Source: Cymbomonas tetramitiformis (taxonomy: Eukaryota; Chlorophyta; Pyramimonadophyceae; Pyramimonadales; Pyramimonadaceae). From it: a stretch of 64,000 nucleotides of DNA. The DNA lies in NCBI GenBank assembly GCA_001247695.2, contig LGRX02034715.1, positions 1 to 64,000 on the forward strand, written 5' to 3'. The position numbers and the translations under genes were made by a program. Position 1 is the first letter of the stretch; each line of letters opens with the position of its first letter. Below the pieces are notes generated by a model, which was given only the letters and a program-made list of their open reading frames with translations, made no database searches and was not told the origin of the DNA. Below are positions 46,673 through 55,331 of the stretch, in pieces.

Positions 46673-48450
46673 CTATTGAACATACAGACCACTAAGTACG
46701 ATGCCCGGCGTATTATCATGATCGCGCCTCTTGCGTCTTGCACCTTTCGGTCGTGAACCATCATCGTCGATGCACTCGAAAAAGGCAGCCTTTAAATCAA
46801 ATATCACCGCCGTCTTCATCACAGGATGTTTCTTGATTACAACTTGGTGCTCAATTTGAGCCGCCAGGATGAATGGATCAATAGTGCCCCAAGGTGTCTC
46901 GGGATCATCCGGGTCGTATGTGTACACCACCTTTGCGGTATTGTCCGGCCCGTACTTCGAGTTTAGCTTGGCAAACCGTTTTGTCGTCGCTTGGTTGAAT
47001 TCAGGGAACCACTTTCCCTTCACAAGAATGTACTCTTTCGCGGCCAAGTCGACCTTGTAGATGATATCTACCATGGCGTACCTGCGAGTTGGAGCCACAA
47101 TACTCCATAGTAAGAATCCCCGAAGACGTCGAGAAGACACACAGAAGACATTCGGTACATATTCTGCGCACATTAACCAAAACGTAATGCACGGACGCAC
47201 CGGTCAGTCTCGATTTCCTCGCCTTTGATGTTTTCTCCAGAGAAAAAGGCTCGGAAGTAACGTTGACAAGTTTTCTTCGTCTTGTCCTGAGCTGCCGTGC
47301 GATAGCAAACTCCTCGAACCACGACCGAGCCGAAAGATTGACACACGCGAGGAGGCCCTTCGACGAGTGCCGCTTCATTCTCCGTGAATGGTCTCCCCAG
47401 CCAGACCTTGGGGTCGCTACCGTGCATATGCAGCGGCACATCCATCAGGCGAGACGCTCCGGCTCGTGCGCCAATACGTCTCCGAACCATATGGTTTTCC
47501 CTGCGAATGTATACGTGCACAGTGTCAGGACATGTATTTACCGAAGACGTGTGGAAGATGCCTAGAAGATATATGAAACGTCTTCCAGGCACCTTGTGGG
47601 TTTCATTTTCTTACTTACCTCTTGCAGTAGGTGACGTAGTCGTCGAATTTTGCCTTCAACTTGCGGTATTGGGGCACGTTGCCATGCATCCACAACTCCA
47701 GCGCTTTCGTTTCAGCGCGGGAGAGTACATGGCGCTTGCCTTGTGTTCCCAAAAGCACGGTGTTCGGCGCCCTCAACGGTGCGGTGGCCAAGAACGGGAG
47801 CACGGGTGGCCGGGTGGGATTGGTGGTTGCCTCCCGCCGGCGACGAAGTACCAAGATTAACCCTCGCACCACATGTACCATCCGGTACCGCCCGAAGCCT
47901 TGCATAACACTCTGAACCGGATATGCATTGTTCTTCACCCACCTTCGAATCTTCCCGTTGAATGATTCGAACACGTACATCCATGTCCCCCGTATTGGAC
48001 CATACATGAGGAGTTGGTCGGGGAAGTGGGAAAGCAAATGCGTGTTGATGACCAGCCAGTCAGGTGAGCCATCGCGCTCGAGTGACTTGAAGAACTCATC
48101 CACCAGATTTTGAAGCTTAGGAACATCCTGCAAAATCACCAAATAAAAGGTAATTAAGGAAGACGTTTGGAATGTACTCGGAACGTACGTATTCGGGATG
48201 TCTTCCAGATGTCTTCCGTACCTTACAGTCTACAAGCTCCGAAGTGAGCTCTCTCGTTATGACCGTCAACTGCCCGATCAAGTCTTCAAGCATGTTTTTC
48301 GAGTAGCCCTCGTCTCTATCCCAAGACGCTAGCACGCTCATGATGCCCGCTTGTAGCATTTTCAACGCCTCGTGACACTTGAGCGTCTTCGGTCCGGTGT
48401 TCGTGCCGTTCGGACGCAACATCTTCTTATGGCCTTGCCCCCATTTGACC
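46673..48450 (-). CDS. CACTA/EnSpm-type transposon gene (DUF4218 and DUF4216-like)
   Basis: Exons 48222 to about 48450 (5' end open), 47619-48127, 47201-47500 and 46673-47081 join in phase. The second exon carries a DUF4218-like block: INTHLLSHFPDQLLMYGPIR, then WMYVFESFNGKIRRWVKN and AYPVQSVMQGFGRYRM. The third and fourth resemble DUF4216 (FGSVVVRGVCYRTAA, then YRAFF, IYKVDLAAKEY and DPFILAAQIEHQVV). Both regions sit C-terminal to the transposase in plant and algal CACTA elements. The TNP2 transposase core is not in this window, and no CACTA termini were found. All three introns are short (94-119 bp) and contain GAAGAC/GTCTTC motifs. Confidence 0.6.
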
Positions 48451-48499
48451 ATTTGTGATGACCATTTGTAATTAATTAGCAATAATCAAGATTGTTGCA

Positions 48500-49165
48500 T
48501 TTGTTGAAATTGAAGGGAAAATGCGAAAGTGCAATTTTACATATGTCATTTTGCTCTACGTTAGATTTCCAAATTTTCAATCTCAGCTAATTTTGATCTA
48601 CGTTAGTTTTCTGATTTCAGTTTTTGGAATGCTTGATTTCAGAATTTTTACATTTGTCATTTTGCTCTACGTTAGATTTCCGATTTTCAATTTTGGCTAA
48701 TTTGGCTCTATGTTGGATGTCAGTTTTCAGTTTTTGGAATGCTCCATTTCAGACTTTTGCATTTGTCATTTTGCTCTATGTTAGATTTTCCAAATTTCAA
48801 TTTTGGCTGATTTTGCTCTACGTTAGATTTCAGGTTTCAGTTTTTTGAATGCTTGATTTCAGATTTTACAAACCAATTTCAGATTTTTATATGTGTCATT
48901 TTGCTCCACATTAGATTTCCGATTTTCAGTTTTGGCTGATTTTGCTCTACGGTGGATTTCAGATTTCAGTTTTGGAATGCTTGATTTCAGATTCTGCTAT
49001 TGTCATTTTGCTCTACGTTAGATTTCCAAATTTCATCGGTCGATATGCAGCCGATATATCAGCCGATATGCACCCTATATATCAGCCGATATGCATCCCA
49101 TACATCAGCCCATATATCAACCGATATGCACCCTATATACCAGCCGATATATCAGCCGTTGCGGG
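48500..49165. repeat. Two AT-rich tandem arrays
   Basis: 48520-49030 holds about five copies of a 110-bp unit with TTTTGCTCTACGTTAGATTT, CAATTTTGGCTRATTT and GGAATGCTTGATTTCAGATT. 49035-49165 is an array of about 28 bp, CCGATATGCACCCTATATAT CAG. Neither is coding. Confidence 0.85.
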
Positions 49166-49260
49166 TTGGAGCCACAATACTTTATAGTAAGAATCCCCGA
49201 AGACGTCGAGAAGACACATAGAAGACATTCGGTACATATTCGATACACTTCAAGACGGTA
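49165..49260 (+). repeat. Second copy of a CACTA-gene intron sequence
   Basis: GTTGGAGCCACAATACT then TATAGTAAGAATCCCCGAAG, ACGTCGAGAAGACACA and AGAAGACATTCGGTACATAT match the intron at 47082-47200 almost base for base. The intron is therefore a member of a dispersed repeat. Confidence 0.8.
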
Positions 49261-49469
49261 CACTTCAAGACCTCCGGCTTGGATTGACGGAAGACCTCCG
49301 CCGCGGATTCGGGGTGGGGGGTTTAGTGAGCATCGCTCGTTTGAAGGACGACATTTTGGTCTTTGGGGGCGCTTCCCCCTTTTGGAGATGCGCGGCACGT
49401 TTACTTGCCATTCTATCTCCTATACAAAGGACACTTGGCCAAGGTAGTGCGGAGGGCATCCTGAAGACA

Positions 49470-49773
49470 AACACTCAGAAGACGTTCAGAAGTCACTCAG
49501 AAGACACGCGGAAGACATCTCCCGACATCTTCCGGACGTCTTCTTGACTGTGCTTGCGGAAGATACCCCAGATACCTTCTGTACATCTTCCAGACACCTT
49601 CGGGGAATATATGTCTTCCTGAACCCAGAAGAGGTGCGGAAGACACGCGGAAGACACGCGGAAGACACACAGAAGACACGCGGAAGACATTTTTTTGACA
49701 TCTTCCGGACGTCTTCTTGACTGTGCTTGCGGAAGATACCCCAGATATCTTCTGTACATCTTCCGGTTGTCTT
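49470..49773. repeat. GAAGAC/GTCTTC-rich array
   Basis: Multiple AGAAGACACGCGGAAGACA-type units are followed by inverted TCTTCC forms. A roughly 75-bp block (TTCTTGACTGTGCTTGCGGA then AGATACCCCAGATA) is present twice, at about 49540 and 49710. Confidence 0.8.
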
Positions 49774-50172
49774 AGAGATGTCTTTGAGGAAGACATGTCT
49801 TCTGGAAATCTGCAACTTGTAGAAGTTCCCGTCAACGTCTTAACACCCCTCTTCGGGGCGTCTTCCTTATTTTTTGAGGATCTTCTACGCGTCTTCTAAT
49901 GTCTACCTAAGGTATACGTTCCTCCTACGTTATACGATTATTTTTATTTTTATTACTATTATTATTATTATTATTATTGTATTATTATTATTATTGTATT
50001 ATTAATAGTTACGGTTATTATTATTGTATTATGGTTAGGTAGACATTAGAAGACGCGTAGAAGATCCTCAAAAAAATGAGGAAGACGCCCCGAAGAGGGG
50101 TGTTAAGACGTTGACGGGAACTTCTACAAGTTGCAGATTTCCAGAAGACATGTCTTCCTCAAAGACATCTCT
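49774..50172. mobile_element. Long inverted-repeat element of the GAAGAC family
   Basis: Arms 49774-49910 and 50035-50172 are almost perfect inverted copies (outer end AGAGATGTCTTTGAGGAAGA, inner end ACGCGTCTTCTAATGTCTAC). The spacer is an ATT/ATTATT microsatellite (49940-50030). It would fold into a 137-bp stem. The inner motif recurs at 53829 and 54030, so this is one of several members. Confidence 0.8.
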
Positions 50173-50993
50173 GGAGGGTAACAAGATGCACAGAAGATAT
50201 CGGTAATCTGGGTTAACCCAGATATCACCAGCGATGAATCTGGGGTATCTTCCGAATGTTTTTTTTGTATTTTTTGAAAAAAAAACTATAAAAAATCGCG
50301 AAAAAACAAAAAGAAAAAACATATAAGGTGCGCAATATTGGGCAAAACCGTACTGTGAAGGTAGAATTGCAAAAAAAAACAAGTGGTTTGTTCGGGAGAG
50401 GGTCAAACGTACCAAGTTACTAAGTTAAAACGGCCGCCTAATTTGGTAGAAGAAACTGCTCTTGTTTTAGAGCATCATCGCTCCTAGCAACGGTCGAAGA
50501 GTCGATCACGCGCGCAGTGAGTCGCGTGAGACGTGATGACTGCACGATACCGCGGATAGCAAACCCGGAAAATCTGCCAGCGCTGCGCTGCGCTGGTGTG
50601 GCGCTGGCGTGTAGTCGCGGTCGTGGTCAGGCGTCATCGTCATGCTCATCGTCAGCTAGCATTAGCGTCGCATCGCATCGCATCGCATCGCATCGTCAGG
50701 CCCAGCGCAGGGGAGTGAGCACGAGCACCGCACCGCACATCGACATGACCGTTCGAGTTTGAATTTTATTTAACGTTGAAGTGAAATTTGCATCTACCAC
50801 TTTTACACCTGCATCCAACTCAATTCCACCGCAGCCTCGTTTTCCGCGGACTGCTGCTGGGTGAAGTGGTCCTTTTAAAATAGTTCGTCTAACAGAAAAA
50901 CGTTGCACAACGCAATACTTCAATAGTGATTGCGGGTGCTTTTCGTGCCTTGGTTTTTTTACGCGCACTTCGGCGTGCTTAGCGTCTAATTGA

Positions 50994-51065
50994 GGTGTGA
51001 ACGAGACATGTGTTCTCGCTCGTCCTTTGGACGAGATGATGTTGGTTCGATTCCAACTCACACCA
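50994..51065 (+). tRNA. tRNA-like gene, anticodon arm reads UUU (Lys) if canonical
   Basis: A 72-nt cloverleaf with normal spacing: acceptor GGTGTGA/TCACACC (7 of 7 pairs), D stem GAGA/TCTC with a 7-nt loop, anticodon stem CTCGT/ACGAG with loop CCTTTGG, a 5-nt variable region, and T arm GTTGG-TTCGATT-CCAAC with a perfect TTCGA T loop, then A as discriminator base. Oddities: the D loop lacks the GG pair, and position 33 is C, not U. These point to a pseudogene, an organellar-type tRNA or a tRNA-derived repeat; aminoacylation as Lys is doubtful. No intron is needed. Confidence 0.65.
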
Positions 51066-51109
51066 CTAGGCCTTTTTGTTTTCCTTCGGTAATCTTGTAT
51101 TTCGTCTCG

Positions 51110-51560
51110 TACTATTTTTGCGCTTTACTAACCTTTGGTTTTGCGTTGCGCTTTGTTTTTCAGATCGGCTGAAAATGACCTAGTCCAAAAGGTAAATTTT
51201 CAGCCCAACCTCAACACCACAAGTAAAGGTATTTGCTCTATCATCCCCTAGTGTCACACCTAGAAAATACTGCCTTTATGCGTTGTGTTTTTCCGCTTTA
51301 CTAACCTTTGGTTTTGAGTTGCGCTTTGTTTTTCAGATCGGCTGAAAATGAGCAAGTGGGAAAAGCGCATTTTCAGCCCATCGCCCACAACTAGAAGAGT
51401 AAAGGTACTTACCTTACCCTTCCTAGGAATTTGTGCTTGTATTCATTGTGTGTTTTCACTCTACTAAGTGTTGGTATTTTGGTGTGCGTTGTTTTTCAGA
51501 TCGGTTAAAAACGAGCGAGTGGAAAACCCATGTTTTTGCGTGGTCCAAGACCTATGCCAT
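51110..51560 (+). repeat. Three diverged repeats each carrying a conserved hairpin
   Basis: Each unit has a T-rich run TTGTTTTTCAGATCGG leading into a hairpin. Copy 1, 51167-51205: GGCTGAAAAT / ATTTTCAGCC. Copy 2, 51340-51378: GGCTGAAAATG / CATTTTCAGCC. Copy 3, about 51503-51542, weaker: AAAAAC / GTTTTT. Copies are spaced 173 and 163 bp. Copies 1 and 2 are followed by a GTAAAGGTA motif. The flanks are less conserved than the stem. They follow the tRNA-like gene directly. Confidence 0.6.
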
Positions 51561-51910
51561 GTGTGCATGTTAGTTGAACATCGTTTCTAGGTAATTAGAA
51601 TAGTTGTTTAGAACATGAATGTGAAGTAGTTCTAGACACTTAGCTAGTTAGGATAATAATATGCGTGGCCCTCCTTATGATTAGATTCTTGATTGAAAAG
51701 TAATATGGTTAAAGCAATTTTAGTCTCCAAAGCATCTTAGCCTTCCACACAAACAAATCATCTCTTGTCGTGTATCAAACATTGAGAATATGTTTGTTAA
51801 GGATGCCGAGAAGTGTATTATACCATACATCTTGTTTGCACTCATCCTTCTTGCAAACTTATTTCAGCCTAAAAATATTCCTCGCGAATGCGTATACGAA
51901 TGTTGAAATT
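51560..51910. other. AT-rich stretch, nothing recognised
   Basis: No coding frame, repeat or RNA gene was recognised between the hairpin repeats and the next GAAGAC block. Confidence 0.4.
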
Positions 51911-51911
51911 T

Positions 51912-52013
51912 ATTAGACATGCAGAAGGCATTCAGAAGATATCTTCTGAACGTCTTCTGCATGACTTCTGTACATCTTCTGAATTCCGGAAGATGTCTTC
52001 TAGACGTCTTCTG
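51912..52013. repeat. GAAGAC/GTCTTC palindromic block
   Basis: Alternating CAGAAGA and TCTTCTG units (CATTCAGAAGATATCTTCTG and similar) form nested palindromes. The last 8 bases, GTCTTCTG, border the TIR element that follows. Confidence 0.8.
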
Positions 52014-52257
52014 GGTAGCACTTCATTTTTGTCGCAAGGTTATTTTATTTGTCGCACCGTGCGACAAAACTGCAATTATACCGTGCGACATAAATGAGCG
52101 TTGCGCTCATTTCTGTCGCACCTGCGACAAACATGAGCGCAACGCTCATTTCTGTCGTGAAAATTCGCAGAAATCCACAAAATTCACAGAAAATTTTCAG
52201 ATGACCAAATTTGTATGGACAGGAATAGCAAGGATAACAAATTATGAAAAACAAATC

Positions 52258-52399
52258 GGACAAACGATTATTTTAATTGCATTCAGGGTGTCGTGTTGAA
52301 CGGAGGAATTAATTCGCGAAAATTCCTTTCAATAAAATCGCCACACAGAAAGAGAATCGGACCCCATCCCCACCCCATAATCGATGACGATGACGATGA
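52258..52399 (+). repeat. 140-bp repeat, partner of the inverted copy at 59625-59754
   Basis: From GGACAAA through GAACGGAGGAATTAATTCGC to GACGATGACGATGAC this matches 59754-59625 in inverse orientation at about 90% identity. It could be the TIR of a 7.5-kb element or an unrelated pair of a dispersed repeat. The first reading conflicts with the simple boundaries of the 52014-53781 element, which includes only the left copy. Confidence 0.7.
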
Positions 52400-53431
52400 C
52401 ACCCGAATGGTGTCATGGCATAATGATGAGGTCAAACACGCTCGAGAGTTTTCCAGTGTCGGCTTTTGCAGAATCGTGACCGTTTTTGCAAAATCTGTCC
52501 GTTTTTGCAGTGGTGAGTGTTCAAATGTCATTTGTTAAATATGCAATTTTAAGAATAACACGGAACGTTTCCCCCGCAGTGTGCCCCTGTCGAGCCAAAA
52601 CAAGATTACTTCTTAAGATCATGTATTAATCTAAGCAAGAATTTCCTATTGAATATTATCACATATTCCTACTAAGTTTATCGATACGCGCATCACGTAG
52701 AATGATACCCGCAATCGCAACTATTGGGGGTTTTAGAAACTCAAAATTCCGTTCGCTATACCCGGATGAACGCGCCAGCCTACAGTGAGATGTATGGTTG
52801 ACTGACGAGTCTGTCCAATTTATTTCGGAAAGATAACACACACCAGGTGCTATTTTTGCAAACAATTCCCTCACGCGATGCGCATGCTCGCTTGCAAGCG
52901 AGCGCGCGAATGAGGGAAGAAATCCTAGCGGAAACGTGGACGCAAATGACATCCGCGTTTCCGCCAGAGCTGTCAGTGCAGTGTCAGATGCTCAAAATAT
53001 GTTGTATATGCATATGAGATATGCGTGATAAAGCCATGCTGTGCATTATGCGTCGCTGCTGCGCGTGAGTCGAGTCAGCGGACTCGACGAATGACAAAAT
53101 CATCCACCCCCTCTAACGCGCCGCGTCCAGACTCCTAGAATCTGAACGGATCTTGCGCGCGCAAGAAATATGAGGTTCCTAACATACTTTAGAATGCATA
53201 TGCAAAGTTACGTTGTGTTTGGTAGACGGGATTATTCCAAACACAACGGTCGCTGAAGAGTGACTTACGGGGCGCTCAGTTCAGCGGTCTTAGCAGTATA
53301 TAATGCAAGCGGATTCTGTTTTCCTCGTATGAAAGTGGTAGTGTTGCGACAAATTCATAATTGGAAATTCCGCATATCTTTGTGGTATAATTGTGAATTG
53401 TTAAACTCTCGTTGTCGGCTACGAGCGATCG

Positions 53432-53550
53432 GTCGAGACAATCCGGGGTAGGACTGCTGATGCTGAGGTCGGTATCCCTCAGATGCTATCGTATCATGAT
53501 TGGCCGGTAAAGCGCGAGCGCTCGACACAATCCGGGGTAGGACTGCTGAC
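53432..53550 (+). repeat. Direct repeat of 25 bp, 90 bp apart
   Basis: GACAATCCGGGGTAGGACTG or its ACACAATCC variant, followed by CTGA, occurs at about 53437 and 53526, close to the right end of the TIR element. Confidence 0.75.
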
Positions 53551-53781
53551 ATGGGCAGAAAGTTTTTGGAAAATTTCCAACGGCATAATTTTTGAGGGAC
53601 AGCTCCTGCGGTGTGGCCTGTTGATGTCACTTTTTTCCAGGAAACCTGTTTCGCTCCTTTAAGGGAAACGAAATGAAAAACAGCATATTTCTGAAAAAGC
53701 TGCGAAGCGTCGTTAATATAAACGAATCTTTTTGCGACACGACAAATAAAAGGACCTCGCGACACAAAAGAGATGCTTCCC

Positions 53782-54078
53782 GTCTTCTGGGTTCCAGAAG
53801 ATATCCAGAAGACATCTAGAAGACGTCTTCTACGCGTCTTCTAATGTCTACCATCTTCTGAGTTTCAGAAGACGTCCAGAAGATCTTCCGGGAAGATGTA
53901 CAGAAGACGCCTAAAAGATATCAAGAAGACGTCTTCCGGGATTCAGAAGACATGCAGAAGACGTGCAGAAGATAACTTCTGGATGTCTTCCCGGAAGATC
54001 TTCTGCACGTCTTCTGGAAACCAGAAGATGGTAGACATTAGAAGACGCGCCGAAGACGTCTTCTGGACGTCTTCTGGA
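53782..54078. repeat. GAAGAC-family inverted repeat, target of the hAT insertion
   Basis: ACGCGTCTTCTAATGTCTAC (about 53830) faces GGTAGACATTAGAAGACGCG (about 54028), with dense AGAAGAC/GTCTTCT units between them. This is a relative of the 49.8-50.2 kb element. The hAT element begins at 54079; the array continues at 58158 on the other side. Confidence 0.8.
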
Positions 54079-54159
54079 TAAGGCTGCGGAATTACCGGTA
54101 ATTTGAAATCGGGGGTCGGTAATTACCGGTAATTACCGGGTAATACTTTTGATGGTAAT

Positions 54160-55331
54160 ACCAAAGTATTACCACCAGCACGGCGTGAGGCAACTTTTGC
54201 CCTGAGCATGCGATCTTCGTTCTGTAAAGTCCTATGGGCTTCCTTTTGATTATAGAGCATGTTAAGTACTTATTATATTGTCTACGAAGCCATACATGTG
54301 CGCAACCGGCGCAATTAAAATGCAGATAGTACAGACAGACAGTTACACGGACACATCCTACATAGAGCACGTTGTGGCGTCCTATACGGTTGTAACATAT
54401 GAAAACCGACGTCACCATCGAATTTGGCATGGTCGAAAATGGTTTGCAAGGATCTCTCGTGGCGGGGACCTGGTCCGTGCGTCCCCCTTAGCACGCTCCG
54501 CGCACACTACCGCCGGGCGCTGCCAGCAGGCCTGCATATAAGGAAATTCCCCAAATTTCGCTACAACTAACCTAAATTTATTTCGCAAATTTCGCATGGA
54601 GGCCCCTAAATTTCTCGTGAATTTCTCCGAAATTTGGCCCCTCTAAAATAACAATCAACCCAAATTACGCATAAATTCCCTGGAGTTTTAAAGGGGTTAT
54701 ACCTGATACGTATGATAGCTTGAATTGACGGCATTGTTGAACTCCTCTACACGTGACACGAAATTACGGGACGAATGGATAAGCGAGGCGTATGTTATGG
54801 TCCGTCCGATCAGTAAACCCTATCATTATAACAACACACTGTAGCACATCTCAATTCCGATTGCACCAATCACATTTAAGGGTTATCAACTTATTATATC
54901 ACTCTGAAAACACCATCACATCACATACAACAAGGGTTATCAACTTACAGGTATGTGAATTCGTCATATACATTAAGGATGAAATAAAATTGCTCTCATT
55001 GTAAAAACACAAAATAAGTATACAGTGCAGCTATTGCTGCTGAAAATTCTGAATATGTCCTAATTGCTGATGAAAATTCTGAATATATCGCGCGGTCCCA
55101 ACTGCTTATGAAAACTCCGTCTCAATATGTCCCACAAAATTCCACATAGAAAAAGAACTAGGCAGTGTCTTTGCGCAGGTATGCCCAAGTGCCGACTCGT
55201 TGCACTTCCAGGGTCATGATGTCTGCATACTCCTCAAGGCGTAACTTTGAGCCGCGGACACCCTCTGGCCACAGAATATCATAGTTGTGGCGAACTCGCG
55301 AGGGAGCAAACCTTTTCACTTTACCAAGTTC
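54160..55331. other. Non-coding 3' part of the hAT element
   Basis: Between the left terminus and the transposase stop there is AT-rich sequence without a recognisable gene. ATTCTGAATAT and GGTTATCAACTTA occur twice each (about 55047/55077 and 54880/54935). Confidence 0.5.

Larger units (their letters stand above)
52014..53781. mobile_element. Non-autonomous TIR element, 1.77 kb, hAT-like 8-bp flank
   Basis: The left end GGTAGCACTTCATTTTTGTC and, reverse-complemented, the right end GGGAAGCATCTCTTTTGTGT align over about 55 bp, including a TTTTATTTGTCG core and repeated TGTCGCA palindromes. Both ends are flanked by GTCTTCTG (52006-52013 and 53782-53789), an 8-bp duplication as hAT elements make. 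The flank is itself a common word of the surrounding GAAGAC array, so the duplication is weaker evidence than usual. The left subterminal zone (52030-52165) has four short palindromes (TTGTCGCACCGTGCGACAA, ATGAGCGTTGCGCTCAT and relatives). No transposase is inside. Confidence 0.55.
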
